Shown here piece by piece: positions 8,457 through 17,797 of a DNA stretch of 64,000 nucleotides. The number at the start of each line of letters is the position of its first letter. The stretch's first letter is position 1. The notes below the pieces were generated by a model. It was not told the origin of the DNA. It saw only the letters and a program-made list of their open reading frames with translations, and made no database searches. The translations under genes and the position numbers were made by a program. Source of the DNA: JAYFRE01 sp034926235 (lineage in GTDB: Bacteria > Pseudomonadota > Alphaproteobacteria > Rhodospirillales > Magnetospirillaceae); contig JAYFRE010000128.1 in NCBI GenBank assembly GCA_034926235.1, positions 1 through 64,000 on the forward strand, read 5' to 3'.

Positions 8457-9400
8457 TTCCGCTCCCATGGGCCCTTGGCCTTGAGATCGGGGAACGCCTT
8501 GCCGGTCAATTCGGCGATACCGCCAATGGCTCCGATGATCCCGGACGCTTCAAGCGGCATCAGCACCAGTTTCTGGTTGGGCGCGGATGCGACATCGCGC
8601 AGGGCTTCGACATATTTTTGCGCCACGAAATAGTTCACGGCCTGGATGCTGCCTTTGTCGATGGCTTCGGATAAGGCGGTGGTGGCCGCAGCCTCGGCCT
8701 GGGCCTGGCGTTCGCGCGCTTCGGCGTCGCGGAAAGCGGCTTCGCGCCGGCCTTCGGCGGCCAGGATGATCGCCTGTTTTTCGCCCTCGGCCCTCAGCAC
8801 CGCGGCCTGGCGCTGGCCCTCGGCCTCCAGCACGGCGGCGCGCTTGTCGCGTTCGGCCTTCATCTGCCGGGCCATGGAATCGATCAGATCCTTGGGCGGG
8901 GCGATGTCCTTGATTTCGACGCGGGTTACTTTCACGCCCCAGGCCTCGGTCGCTTCGTCGCAGGCGATGAGGAGACGGGCATTGATCTTGTCGCGCTGGG
9001 ACAGCAATTCGTCCAGATCCATGCTGCCCATCACGGTGCGGATATTGGTCATGACCAGGTTGAGGATGGCCACCTGCATGCGGCTGATCTCGTAGGCGGC
9101 CTTGGCGGCGTCGAGGACCTGGTAGAACACCACGCCGTCAACCTGGATCATGGCGTTGTCGCGGGTGATTACCTCTTGCGAGGGGACGTCCAGCACTTCT
9201 TCCATCATGTTGAGGCGCGCGCCGATACGGTCCATCACCGGCATGATGATATGCAGCCCGGGTCCCAATGTGCGGATATAGCGGCCAAAGCGTTCGACGG
9301 TGACTTCCGTGCCTTGGGGGACGACTTTGGCGGCCAGGGCGACAATCGCCACGCCAAGGACGATGAGCGCGATCGCGAAAATGGCGAAGTTGGACAACAC
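8453..9400 (-). CDS. qmcA: SPFH/prohibitin-family membrane protein (QmcA/stomatin-like)
   Basis: It has one N-terminal membrane anchor (FAIFAIALIVLGVAIVALAA) and a band-7 domain from about residue 25 to 190 (VVPQGTEVTVERFGRYIRTLGPGLH, NVMTNIRTVMGSMDLDELLSQRD, WGVKVTRVEIKDI). A long Ala/Glu/Arg coiled coil follows (about 190-265, KRAAVLEAEGQRQAAVLRAEGEKQ). Such proteins oligomerise as membrane scaffolds and protect membrane proteases or respiratory enzymes. The start was set at a GTG at 9400 preceded by GGAGGAG. A TTG at 9397 and an ATG at 9442 are alternatives. It is followed by its usual NfeD partner. Confidence 0.88.
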   Translation of the reverse strand: MLSNFAIFAIALIVLGVAIVALAAKVVPQGTEVTVERFGRYIRTLGPGLHIIMPVMDRIGARLNMMEEVLDVPSQEVITRDNAMIQVDGVVFYQVLDAAKAAYEISRMQVAILNLVMTNIRTVMGSMDLDELLSQRDKINARLLIACDEATEAWGVKVTRVEIKDIAPPKDLIDSMARQMKAERDKRAAVLEAEGQRQAAVLRAEGEKQAIILAAEGRREAAFRDAEARERQAQAEAAATTALSEAIDKGSIQAVNYFVAQKYVEALRDVASAPNQKLVLMPLEASGIIGAIGGIAELTGKAFPDLKAKGPWERK

Positions 9401-9555
9401 ATTCTCCTCCACGGCGAGATTCGACGGGGTGAAAGATACCATATGAGAATGAACGGCGATATGCGGCGTGGCCGGAGGGGCCGGGGGCGTCTTTCCGGAG
9501 CCCCCCAGGCGCGGGGAACGCAAGGTAAGGCCGGAGAACCGCCGGCAGACGGCGG

Positions 9556-10215
9556 TCAGGCCAGATAATCGTCCAGTACGATCAGCACCGCCAGATAATG
9601 GCAAAGGGCGGCGGCGACGACGCAGCCATGCCAGGCGGCGCTATGGTAGCGCAGCCGGGTCAGGCGGTAGAGCGGCGCGGCGGCGCTGTAGATGACGCCG
9701 CCGGCGACGATCAGGCCCGAGCCCAGGACGGACATCCGGCCCAGAAGCGACGGCGCGGCGGCGATGCCCGCCCATCCCATCAGAACATAAAGGGTGATGC
9801 TGGCCTGGGTCAGCCAGCGGCGCAGCAGGAAACGCGCCATGATGCCCAAGATCGCCGCGCTCCACAGCACGATCAGAAGGATCATGCCCAAAGAGCCGCC
9901 TGCCGCCAGCAGGCAGAAAGGCGTATAGGTGCCGGCGATCAGCGCGAAGATGGCGGCGTGGTCAAGGGCGTTGAAGATGTTTTTCCGTTTCGGCGTGCGC
10001 GCGGCGGCGTTCAGGATAGAAAAGCTGAACATGGCCAGCAGCGCCGCGCCATAGGCCGCGACCGCGGCGAGCGCCACGCCGTCGGCGGCCATGCCGGCAC
10101 GGACCAGCAGCAGGATCGATCCGATCAGGGAAAGGACCAGCCCGGCCCCCTGAATGGCCAAATCCGTCCGTCCTTCCCGGCGCGTCGGCGCACGCGCCGC
10201 CGAGGTCTCGTTCAT
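9556..10215 (-). CDS. Hemolysin III / TrhA-family membrane protein
   Basis: This 219-residue integral membrane protein has seven predicted hydrophobic segments and the PAQR/HlyIII signature. The signature includes FNALDHAAIFALIAGTYTPFCL in the middle and YHSAAWHGCVVAAALCHYLAVL near the C-terminus, whose His residues form the putative zinc site. The name hemolysin III comes from one Bacillus protein. Most bacterial members affect membrane fluidity rather than lyse cells. The start MNETSAAR was preferred over an upstream in-frame ATG that lies in the leader. It starts 75 nt after the amidohydrolase stop on the same strand, so read-through from the ABC operon is possible. Confidence 0.88.
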   Translation of the reverse strand: MNETSAARAPTRREGRTDLAIQGAGLVLSLIGSILLLVRAGMAADGVALAAVAAYGAALLAMFSFSILNAAARTPKRKNIFNALDHAAIFALIAGTYTPFCLLAAGGSLGMILLIVLWSAAILGIMARFLLRRWLTQASITLYVLMGWAGIAAAPSLLGRMSVLGSGLIVAGGVIYSAAAPLYRLTRLRYHSAAWHGCVVAAALCHYLAVLIVLDDYLA

Positions 10216-10289
10216 GACCCGAATGCTCCCGTGATGAAAACGGCTCGGTGCGGTGGATCGGGTCAGTGTCCGCTTTGGGCGGCGGGAAT

Positions 10290-11282
10290 TCAACCCTTCG
10301 CTGCCTGCCCGGTCAGGATGGCGCGGCGTTCATCATCGCCGATGGCGGCGGCGGTCACGGCGGCGATGGCCGGGGCCAGGGGCAGGGCCGGGGAATCGCT
10401 GCCCAGCAGCAGCCGGTTCGGGCCCAGATTGGCGACGGCCAGCGCCAGCCCGCCCGGCCCGAACGACGCGCTGTCGATCAGGATGCGCCGCAGCCGGCCA
10501 TCGCCGTGTTCGGGCGTCAACCCCATCCGGTCGGCGGTCAGGGCGATGCGTTCGGCCAGCAGCGCCAGGGTTCCGCCCAGATTAGCCAGATGGACGGTTG
10601 CTCCCGGATAGGGATCGAGGAACGCGGTGTGCTCGAAGGTCAAGGCGGCGGCGGTCAGGTCGTTCTGGAAGCGCACGGCGCGGCGGCGGATGATCGCGGC
10701 TTCGTCGCCGGCGGCGGGATCGTAAGGGCTTTGCCACGCGCCGGGATGTATGAAAAGATGCGCGCCCAGCCGCGAGGCGGCAGCGAACAGCGGCGCGTAG
10801 CGTTCGGCCATCGGGCGGTCGGCAAAGGCTTCGGCGGGCAGCACCGCGCCCAAAAGCCCCTGTTCGGTCATGGCATGTTCTAAGATTGCCGGAGCCTGGG
10901 TCAGATCATGGACCGGCAGCGCCGCCAGCCCTGAAAAACGGTGCCCGTTGTGTCGGATCATCCGCGCCAGCCCGTTATTATAGGCGGCGATAATGGCGTC
11001 TTCCAGGGCGGCGGGCAGCCGGTCCAGCCCTATTCCGTACAGCACTGCCAGCGACAAGACCTGCCGGTCGATCCCGGCGGCATCCATTTCCGTCTGCCTG
11101 AGATCGAGATCGAGTTGATGTTCCTTGAGCGGCAGGATCGTCGCGGCATCGGCATGAAAAACGCGCGCGCCTGCCGCGTTCCGCCGGATGCAGGGCGGGC
11201 TTGTCCGCGCCTCGAACAGTGCCGTGACCTCGGGTGGAATCCAATGGGCGTGCCAGTCGGTGACGATCATGGTTCCCATCAT
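10290..11282 (-). CDS. Metal-dependent amidohydrolase (ACMSD-like, amidohydrolase 2 family)
   Basis: This protein of about 330 residues has a TIM-barrel amidohydrolase pattern. It begins near VTDWHAHW with the HxH metal pair, then LFIHPGAW (about residue 172) with the next metal His and GSDSPALP (about 300) with the catalytic Asp. The family includes aminocarboxymuconate-semialdehyde decarboxylase and related hydrolases and decarboxylases. The substrate cannot be told from sequence. Three starts (11282, 11279, 11270) are possible. 11282 makes an ATGA overlap with the amidase stop, matching the style of the rest of the operon. It is the last gene of a seven-gene peptide-transport operon. Confidence 0.85.
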   Translation of the reverse strand: MMGTMIVTDWHAHWIPPEVTALFEARTSPPCIRRNAAGARVFHADAATILPLKEHQLDLDLRQTEMDAAGIDRQVLSLAVLYGIGLDRLPAALEDAIIAAYNNGLARMIRHNGHRFSGLAALPVHDLTQAPAILEHAMTEQGLLGAVLPAEAFADRPMAERYAPLFAAASRLGAHLFIHPGAWQSPYDPAAGDEAAIIRRRAVRFQNDLTAAALTFEHTAFLDPYPGATVHLANLGGTLALLAERIALTADRMGLTPEHGDGRLRRILIDSASFGPGGLALAVANLGPNRLLLGSDSPALPLAPAIAAVTAAAIGDDERRAILTGQAAKG

Positions 11283-12691
11283 TGCCGCCTTGCTTGATCT
11301 TCCAGCTTTTGTCCGGGGCCGTTGCGGATGGGGCCATGCACCGCTTCGAACGACCTGGCCAATTGCAGCAACTGCTGGTCGGCGAAGCGCCGGGTCACGA
11401 TCTGCATCCCGATCGGTATGCCGCCGGAGGAAAAGCCGCAATGGATCGACAAGGCCGGCTGTTCGGACATGTTCCAAGGCAGGGTGAAGGCGATATGCTC
11501 GAAAGGACGGGCCGGATCGTTGGTGGGTGAGGCCCATTCGGCGGGATAGGATGTCAACGGATTGACCGGCGATATCACGACATCGACCCGTTGGAACAGA
11601 GCCGCGCAGGCGGCGCGGATGGCGATGGTCTGATCGAATCCGGCGATGGCGCTGACGCCGTCGATTGTTTCGGCGGCCTGCGCCCAGTCCCGGATATAGG
11701 GCAGGATCAAGGCGCGCTTATCCTCGTCCATCGCCCTGATCATCCCCCAAAAGCGCGCGCGCCAATAGACATCCAACCCGTCCAGCATCGCCCGGGTCAG
11801 CACCGGCGGCACGTCGACCAGCACCGCGCCCGCCTGTGCAAAGAAACGGGCGGCATTTTGGACGGCGGCCTTGACCTCGTTTTCGGCGTCAATCCCGCAG
11901 CCCGCATCCATCATCAGCCCGATCTTCAGTCCGGAGATATCGGTTTTGAGATCGGCCCAGTCGATGTCCTGGGGCGGCAGGGACATGGCGTCGCGCGGAT
12001 CGGGGCGCGCGATCGCGATCATCAGCAGGGCCGCGTCCCGGACCGTGCGGGTCATCGGGCCGGCGCAGCGACCGACATAATAGGGATCGATGGGGATGCG
12101 CCCCAGGCTTGGCTTGACGCCGACCAGGCCGTTCCAGCCGGCGGGCAGGCGCACCGATCCGCCGATATCGGTACCGACATGAAGCGGACCATAGCCGGCT
12201 GCTGCTGCTGCTGCTGCGCCCGCGCTGGACCCGCCCGGATTGCAGGCCGGATTCCAGGGATTGCGGGTCAAAGGGTGAAAGCTCGACAGGCCCGAACTCA
12301 GCATGCCGTAATCGGGACAGGTGGTCTTGGCGAAGATAATGGCCCCGGCCTCGCGCAGCCGGGCGGCGACGGGTGAATCGCATGGGGCCGGCGTAAGCTC
12401 GGTGGCCCGGCTGCCCATCGGCACCGCCACGTCCTTGGTGGCGATCAGTTCCTTCAGCGTCACGGGCACCCCATCCAGCGGCCCGCGCGGGCGGCTCCGG
12501 GCCCAGCGTTCCGTCGATGCCCGTGCTTCCGCCCGCGCGCCGTCCGGATCAAAGGCGTAGAGCGCGCCGATCATGGGTTCGACCGCCTCGACGCGCTGGA
12601 TGAGACGATCCATCATTTCCCTGGGCGAGGCTTTCCGTCTGGCATAAGCGTCCAGCAACTGGCTTGCGGACAGGTCGAGAAGGTCGGTCAT
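11279..12691 (-). CDS. Amidase (amidase-signature family)
   Basis: This 470-residue enzyme has the Ser-cisSer-Lys amidase signature. The Lys is in VTLKELIATKDV (about residue 78), followed by the Gly/Ser core NPGGSSAGAAA and GTDIGGSVRLPAGWNGLVGVKP (about 150-185), which holds the catalytic serines. It hydrolyses an amide bond of an unknown small substrate. GatA is unlikely because the gene sits in a peptide-transport operon with no gatB or gatC. A run of seven Ala follows GGSSAG, coded by repeated GCA. The start is 2 nt after the stop of the upstream ABC ATPase gene, so translation is probably coupled. Confidence 0.9.
   Translation of the reverse strand: MTDLLDLSASQLLDAYARRKASPREMMDRLIQRVEAVEPMIGALYAFDPDGARAEARASTERWARSRPRGPLDGVPVTLKELIATKDVAVPMGSRATELTPAPCDSPVAARLREAGAIIFAKTTCPDYGMLSSGLSSFHPLTRNPWNPACNPGGSSAGAAAAAAAGYGPLHVGTDIGGSVRLPAGWNGLVGVKPSLGRIPIDPYYVGRCAGPMTRTVRDAALLMIAIARPDPRDAMSLPPQDIDWADLKTDISGLKIGLMMDAGCGIDAENEVKAAVQNAARFFAQAGAVLVDVPPVLTRAMLDGLDVYWRARFWGMIRAMDEDKRALILPYIRDWAQAAETIDGVSAIAGFDQTIAIRAACAALFQRVDVVISPVNPLTSYPAEWASPTNDPARPFEHIAFTLPWNMSEQPALSIHCGFSSGGIPIGMQIVTRRFADQQLLQLARSFEAVHGPIRNGPGQKLEDQARRQ
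12200..12217 (-). repeat. Trinucleotide repeat inside the amidase gene
   Basis: Six perfect GCA units (read on the minus strand) encode most of an alanine run directly after the amidase GGSSAG motif. Unit gain or loss would change the Ala count in steps of one without a frameshift. Confidence 0.8.
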
Positions 12692-12693
12692 GA

Positions 12694-13536
12694 TTATTCT
12701 CCGCCGGGCGTTTCTCCTTTGCCGCGCCAACGCCGTCCGATCCGCGTCAATGTGGGCTCGGCAGCAAGCAAGCGGCGCGTATAAGGGTCGGACGGCGCGT
12801 CCAGGACCCGCCGGGCGGGGCCTTCTTCGACGATTCGCCCCTCATGCAGCACGCAGACATGATCGCAGATTTCATCGACGACACCGATATTGTGCGTGAT
12901 GAACATCACCGCGATGGCGTGACGGTCGCGCAGATCCAGGATCAGCCGCAGGATTTGCGCCTGGATGGTGGGGTCCAGCGCACTGGTGGCCTCGTCGGCG
13001 ACCAGCAGCCGGGGCCGGGTGATCAGGGCGCGGGCCAGGGCGATGCGCTGGCGCTGTCCGCCCGAAAATTCATGCGGGTAGCGTTCGGCGTCCGCGCCGT
13101 TCAGCCCGACTTGTTCGAGCGCATCGCCGACCAGGCGCGCACGGGCTTCTCCATGCGGGGCGTCGGGCAGCAGATAAAGCGGTTCGGCGACGATGCGGGC
13201 GACCTTCTGGCGTGGATCGAGCGAGCCATAGGGGTCCTGGAACACCATCTGGAAATCGCGCCGGCGCTGCCGCAATTTCTCGGGCGGCAGGGCGAACAGA
13301 TCTTGCCCGTCCAGCCGCACCTCGCCGGAATCGGGCCGGTCGAGCGCCATGACGATCCGCGCCAGGGTCGATTTGCCCGATCCCGATTCGCCGACCACGC
13401 CCAGGATCGCGCCCGCTTCCAGCGTCAGGGACACATGATCCAGGGCATGGATGCGGATGTCGCCTTCCCGCCGCCGCAGGGTGAAGCTGCGGTCCAGGTC
13501 GCGGATTTCCAGCAAAGGCGGGTGGGCGGGCGTCAT
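12694..13536 (-). CDS. Peptide-type ABC transporter, ATP-binding subunit (DppF/OppF-like)
   Basis: This 280-residue ATPase has Walker A GESGSGKST (about residue 45), Q-loop VFQDPYGSLDP, signature SGGQRQRIALARAL (about 155), Walker B LLVADEATSALD and switch His in FITHNIGVV. The C-terminal extension (EGPARRVLDAPSDPYTRRLLAAEP) is the oligopeptide-type tail. It couples ATP hydrolysis to import through the two permeases encoded upstream. It overlaps the preceding ATPase gene by 4 nt. Confidence 0.93.
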   Translation of the reverse strand: MTPAHPPLLEIRDLDRSFTLRRREGDIRIHALDHVSLTLEAGAILGVVGESGSGKSTLARIVMALDRPDSGEVRLDGQDLFALPPEKLRQRRRDFQMVFQDPYGSLDPRQKVARIVAEPLYLLPDAPHGEARARLVGDALEQVGLNGADAERYPHEFSGGQRQRIALARALITRPRLLVADEATSALDPTIQAQILRLILDLRDRHAIAVMFITHNIGVVDEICDHVCVLHEGRIVEEGPARRVLDAPSDPYTRRLLAAEPTLTRIGRRWRGKGETPGGE

Positions 13537-14345
13537 GATCCCTCCGCCGCGGTGATGCCGGCGCGCACGCGCCGGGGCAGGGCGGCCAGAAGCTTCCGGG
13601 TATAGTCGTTTTCCGGGCGGCGCAGCACCTGTTCGGTCGGCCCCTGTTCCACGGCATGGCCGCGATACATGACCAGGGTGCGGTCGGCGATCCGTCCGAT
13701 CACGCCCAGATCGTGGCTGATGAGGATCAGGGCCAGATCCAATTCGCCGACCAGCTCGTCCAATATGTCCAGGATGTCGGCTTGGACGGTGACGTCCAGC
13801 GCCGAGGTCGGCTCGTCGGCGATCAAAAGATCGGGCCGGCAGGCCAGGGCGATGGCGATGCCGACGCGTTGGCGCTGGCCACCCGACATCTCGTGGGGGA
13901 AACCATCGACGCGCCGCGCCGCGTCGGGGATGCGGACCCGGTCGAGCAGCCGCAGCGCCTCGGCCTTGGCCGCCTTGCGGTCAAGGCCGCGATGCAGGAC
14001 CAGCCCTTCGGCGATCTGTGCGCCGATGCGCATCGCCGGATTGAGCGCGGTCATCGGTTCCTGGAAAATCATGCCGATATGCCGGCCGCGCAAGGCGCAC
14101 CAATCGGGTTCGGACAGGGCCAGAAGATCGCGTCCCTCGAACAGGATGCGTCCTTCGATCCGGGCGCTGGGCGGCAAAAGGCCGATCAGGGCCAAGGCGG
14201 TCGCCGACTTTCCCGATCCCGATTCGCCGACGATGCCCAGGGTCTGTCCCGCCGCCAATGTCAGATCCAGGCCATGCACGGCCTGACGCAGACTGCCGTC
14301 CTGCCGCTCGAACGCGATTGCGAGCCCCTGGACGTCAAGGATCAT
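13533..14345 (-). CDS. Peptide-type ABC transporter, ATP-binding subunit (DppD/OppD-like)
   Basis: This 270-residue ATPase has Walker A GESGSGKSAT (about residue 40), Q-loop FQEPMTALNPAMRIG, signature MSGGQRQRVGIAIALA, Walker B LLIADEPTSALD and ISHDLGVI. The C-terminal EQGPTEQVLRRPENDYTRKLLAALP is the OppD-type tail. It forms the ATPase heterodimer with the next gene product. It has 4-nt overlaps on both sides, so the operon is translated as a tightly coupled unit. Confidence 0.93.
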   Translation of the reverse strand: MILDVQGLAIAFERQDGSLRQAVHGLDLTLAAGQTLGIVGESGSGKSATALALIGLLPPSARIEGRILFEGRDLLALSEPDWCALRGRHIGMIFQEPMTALNPAMRIGAQIAEGLVLHRGLDRKAAKAEALRLLDRVRIPDAARRVDGFPHEMSGGQRQRVGIAIALACRPDLLIADEPTSALDVTVQADILDILDELVGELDLALILISHDLGVIGRIADRTLVMYRGHAVEQGPTEQVLRRPENDYTRKLLAALPRRVRAGITAAEGS

Positions 14346-15193
14346 GCGCCTTGCCTCCGGCGCGGATCGGCCAGATCGCGCAGCCCGTCACCCAGAAGAT
14401 TGAGGCCGAGGACGGCGCAAACGATGGCCAGGCCGGGTGCCAGGACCAGATGCGGGGCGATGATGATGTAGGTCTGCGCATCGGCCAGCATGCGCCCCCA
14501 GCTTGGATCGGGCGGCGCGACGCCCAGGCCCAAGAAGCTCAATCCTGCCTCGGTCAGGATGGCGAGCCCGGTTTGGATCGCGCCCTGGACGATGATCTGG
14601 GCCGAGATGTTGGGCAGCACATGCTCCAGGCTGATGCGCAGTGTGCCCTTGCCGGCCATGCGGCTGGCATGGACGAAATCGCGCGCCCAGATCTGCAATG
14701 CCGCTCCGCGGGCGATGCGGGCGAAAACCGGGATCATGAACACGCCGATGGCGATCACCGAGGTCAACGCTCCCGGTCCCAGCAGCGCACCCAGCAGAAT
14801 CGCCGACAAGACCGGCGGAAAGGCGAAAATGACGTCATTGCCGCGCATCAGGATGCGGCCGATGATTTCCGGGCGGGCGGCGGCGGCCATGCCGGCCAGG
14901 GTGCCGATCATGCCCCCGAACAGGACGGCCGAGCCCGCCAGCCCAAGCGAGTTGGCAGCCCCCTTCATCAGCATCGACAGAACGTCGCGGCCCATGGGAT
15001 CGGTTCCGAGCAGACCGGCCTGCAACGGTCCGCGCAGACGGGCAATGATGTTCATATGCACCGGATCGGCGGGGGTCCAGAACAAGCTGAGAATGGCCGT
15101 GCCGACGAAGAACAGCGTAAGCGCGCCGCCCGCGATCAAAGGCGGGCTGAATCGACGCCGGCGTTTCCGGCGGCTTGACGCGGCGGCGGTCAT
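14342..15193 (-). CDS. Peptide-type ABC transporter, permease (DppC/OppC-like)
   Basis: This 283-residue inner-membrane permease has a short cytoplasmic Arg-rich N-terminus, a first membrane segment (GGALTLFFVGTAILSLF), the periplasmic OppC-type loop LLGTDPMGRDVLSMLMKGA and five further hydrophobic segments. The EAA cytoplasmic loop (AKGTLRISLEHVLPNISAQIIV) contacts the ATPases. GLSFLGLGVAPPDPSWGRML is the classical C-subunit motif. It overlaps both neighbouring genes by 4 nt. Confidence 0.93.
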   Translation of the reverse strand: MTAAASSRRKRRRRFSPPLIAGGALTLFFVGTAILSLFWTPADPVHMNIIARLRGPLQAGLLGTDPMGRDVLSMLMKGAANSLGLAGSAVLFGGMIGTLAGMAAAARPEIIGRILMRGNDVIFAFPPVLSAILLGALLGPGALTSVIAIGVFMIPVFARIARGAALQIWARDFVHASRMAGKGTLRISLEHVLPNISAQIIVQGAIQTGLAILTEAGLSFLGLGVAPPDPSWGRMLADAQTYIIIAPHLVLAPGLAIVCAVLGLNLLGDGLRDLADPRRRQGA

Positions 15194-16134
15194 CGGCGTC
15201 CCCTAAGGCGCGGGTCGAGCAGCAGGTAAAGCGCATCGACGACGAAATTGATCGCGATGATGATGGTGGCGAACAGCATCACCACATTCTGGATCACGAC
15301 CAGATCGCGCTGGGCCAAAGCCTGAAAGGCGAGGCTGCCCAGGCCGGGCAGGGTGAAGACGTTTTCGACCAGGACCGCGCCTGCGATCAGCACCGAGATC
15401 TGCATGCCCAGCATGGTGACCACCGGGATCAGCGCGTTGGGCACGACATGACGCCACAAAGCCCGGCTCGGACTGTTGCCCTTGGCCCGGGCGGTGCGTA
15501 CGAATTCCTCGCGCGTGATTTCGATCGCGGCGGCGCGCATGACCCGGGTCAGCACCGCCGATTGCGGCAGGGCCAAAGCGATGGTGGGCAGGATCAGCGC
15601 CTGCAAGGCAGCACCAGCGCCGTTTTCCCAGCCCGGAAACCCGCCCGAAGGGAACCAGCCCAGCGTCAGGGAGAAGACCATCACCAGCAGCAGCCCGACC
15701 CAGAAATTCGGCACGGCGAGACCGGTCTGGGCATAGCCCAGGGCGATGAGATCGGCGGCCCCGCCGGGCCGGCGCGCGGCCAGGGCGCCGAGCGGAATGG
15801 CGATGCCGGCTGACAGCAGAACGGCCATGAGCGCCAGGGGCAGGGTGACGGCGAGCCGTTCGACGATCATGCCGCCGACCGGGACGCCATAGGTGTAGGA
15901 AACGCCGAAATCGCCCCGGAGCAAGCCGCCGATCCAGGCGGCGTAGCGGATGGGGGCGGGGCGGTCCAGCCCGAGCTCGACGCGCAAGGCGGCCAGCGTG
16001 TCGGGCTGGGCCGATGTGCCCAGCATGATCGCGGCCGCATCGCCCGGAACAGCATCGATCAGTAGGAAGACGATGAGCGACACCAGGAACAAGGTGCCCA
16101 GGAATCGAAGCGCGGATCGGGTCAGGTGGCGCAT
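15190..16134 (-). CDS. Peptide-type ABC transporter, permease (DppB/OppB-like)
   Basis: This 314-residue permease has six hydrophobic segments. The N-terminus has the DppB pattern (FLGTLFLVSLIVFLLIDAVPGDAA, then LRVELGLDRPAPIRYAAWIGGLLRGDFGVSY). The EAA loop is TARAKGNSPSRALWRHVVPNALIPVVTMLG, and the C-terminus ends LLDPRLRGRR as usual. It pairs with the DppC-like subunit to form the channel. It starts 34 nt after the stop of the substrate-binding protein gene. Confidence 0.93.
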   Translation of the reverse strand: MRHLTRSALRFLGTLFLVSLIVFLLIDAVPGDAAAIMLGTSAQPDTLAALRVELGLDRPAPIRYAAWIGGLLRGDFGVSYTYGVPVGGMIVERLAVTLPLALMAVLLSAGIAIPLGALAARRPGGAADLIALGYAQTGLAVPNFWVGLLLVMVFSLTLGWFPSGGFPGWENGAGAALQALILPTIALALPQSAVLTRVMRAAAIEITREEFVRTARAKGNSPSRALWRHVVPNALIPVVTMLGMQISVLIAGAVLVENVFTLPGLGSLAFQALAQRDLVVIQNVVMLFATIIIAINFVVDALYLLLDPRLRGRR

Positions 16135-16168
16135 GGCGGCAGGGCTCGCTTGCGGGCGACGCGGATTT

Positions 16169-17695
16169 TCAGTCGCGCCAATAGACCTCGGTCAGGTCGT
16201 TCGATGGCACCGGCTCGTTTTCCCACAAGCCCACAAGCTTTGCGTCCCAGACGCCCAGCTTGGGTTGGACGAACAGGAACAAGGCCGGCACATCCTGGGC
16301 CAGGATGCGTTGCAGATCGCCATAAAGGGCCGCGCGCGCGGCCTCGTCCGTTGTGCGCTCCAACTCGGCCAGCTTGGCGTCAAAGGCCGGGTTGTTGTAA
16401 TTGAAATAATAGGGTTTGCGCGCATAAATGCCGATGTCCAAGGGTTCGGCATGGCCGATGACGGTCATGTCGTAATCCTGGTCCTTGAACACGTTCTGCA
16501 CCCAGGCGGCGGGGAATTCGCTGCTTTCGATGCGGGCCTTGACCCCGATTTCGGCCAGAAAGGCCTGCAACACCTCGGCGGTGCGCGAAGCATAGGCCCG
16601 GCTGGGCGCTTTCAAGACAAAGGAAAAGCCGTTGGGATAGCCTGCCTCGGCCAGCAGCGCCTTTGCCGCTTTGGGGTCGTAGGGAATGGCGTTCGCCAGA
16701 TCGACATAGCCCGGATCATTGGGCGAAAAATGGCTGCCGATCGGCGTGCCATAGCCCGAGGACACGCTGTCGATCAGCAGCGGGCGTGAAACCGCCATCA
16801 TCAGCGCGCGGCGCACGCGCGGATCGTCGAACGGCTTGCGGGCGTTGTTCATGCCGGCGACGACCTTCATTTCGGTATTGCCGGCATGGGTAACGAAGCG
16901 GGGATTGGCCGACAGCGCGCGGAAAAGCTCGGGCGCGCCGAATTCGGCGAAGGCATCGACGCCCTTGGACAGCAGCGCGGCGTTCTGGGCCTGGGGATCG
17001 GCGATGAAACGAATGCGCGCGCGGTCCAGCTTGGCCGCCCCGTCCGGATTCCAATAATCGGAAAAGCGCTCCATGGCGACGGAATCGCCCTTGCGCCATT
17101 CGACGAAACGGAAAGGACCGGTGCCGACGGGCTGGGTGCGGTTGGTGTCGGCCGATCCCGGCTCGACCATCACCGCCGCCGGTGTGCCGAGCCAGAAGAG
17201 CAGCTCGCCGGCGGGGCGGGACAGGCGCAGCACCAGATGGGTGGCATCCGGGGTCTCGACGCGGTTGATGGCTGAGAACAGCGCTTTTTGCGGGTTGGTC
17301 GATTCCTTGGACAGGATGCGTTCGATGGCGAATTTGGCGGTGGCGGAATCGAAAGGCGCGCCGTTATGGAACAGGACGCCATCGGCCAGGGTGAAACGGT
17401 AGGTCAGGCCGTCATCGGCGATTTCCCACGATTGGGCGAGCTGGGGCCGGATGCGCCCCGCCTCGTCGATTCGCGTCAAACCCTCGAAAATGTTCTGCCA
17501 TGTGACCTGACCGGCGGCGACCGGCGCGCCCGCGGTCGGGTCCAGCCCGGCCGGTTCGACGCTCATGCCAAGAATGATGTCGGTGCGGGGCGCGGCGGCG
17601 GCTTCCGCGGCAAAGCCGAGCAAGGCGGCCGCCGGAAGCAGAAGACAGGCGACGCGACGGCATAATGCAAGGCGGCCTTGCCGGGAAATATCCAT
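16169..17695 (-). CDS. Peptide-type ABC transporter, periplasmic substrate-binding protein
   Basis: This 508-residue protein belongs to the SBP family 5 (DppA/OppA/NikA). It has an N-terminal signal peptide (RRVACLLLPAAALLGFAAEAAAA, cut near residue 35). The mature part starts PRTDIILGMSVEPAGLDPTAG and includes FEGLTRIDEAGRIRPQLAQSW, YRFTLADGVLFHNGAPF and PVGTGPFRFVEW, all family hallmarks. It captures the transported ligand in the periplasm. The family covers peptides, opines, glutathione and nickel. Here the amidase and amidohydrolase in the same operon suggest an amide-containing small molecule. It is the first gene of the operon. Confidence 0.92.
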   Translation of the reverse strand: MDISRQGRLALCRRVACLLLPAAALLGFAAEAAAAPRTDIILGMSVEPAGLDPTAGAPVAAGQVTWQNIFEGLTRIDEAGRIRPQLAQSWEIADDGLTYRFTLADGVLFHNGAPFDSATAKFAIERILSKESTNPQKALFSAINRVETPDATHLVLRLSRPAGELLFWLGTPAAVMVEPGSADTNRTQPVGTGPFRFVEWRKGDSVAMERFSDYWNPDGAAKLDRARIRFIADPQAQNAALLSKGVDAFAEFGAPELFRALSANPRFVTHAGNTEMKVVAGMNNARKPFDDPRVRRALMMAVSRPLLIDSVSSGYGTPIGSHFSPNDPGYVDLANAIPYDPKAAKALLAEAGYPNGFSFVLKAPSRAYASRTAEVLQAFLAEIGVKARIESSEFPAAWVQNVFKDQDYDMTVIGHAEPLDIGIYARKPYYFNYNNPAFDAKLAELERTTDEAARAALYGDLQRILAQDVPALFLFVQPKLGVWDAKLVGLWENEPVPSNDLTEVYWRD

Positions 17696-17797
17696 GACCA
17701 ACCAGCCCTTAATCTGTCGGGACGGCCCCGGAACCGGCCAAGGGCGGTGGGGCGATCAGGCGGGCAGTTTCGGTTAGGGCGGCGCGATGTTTCAACA

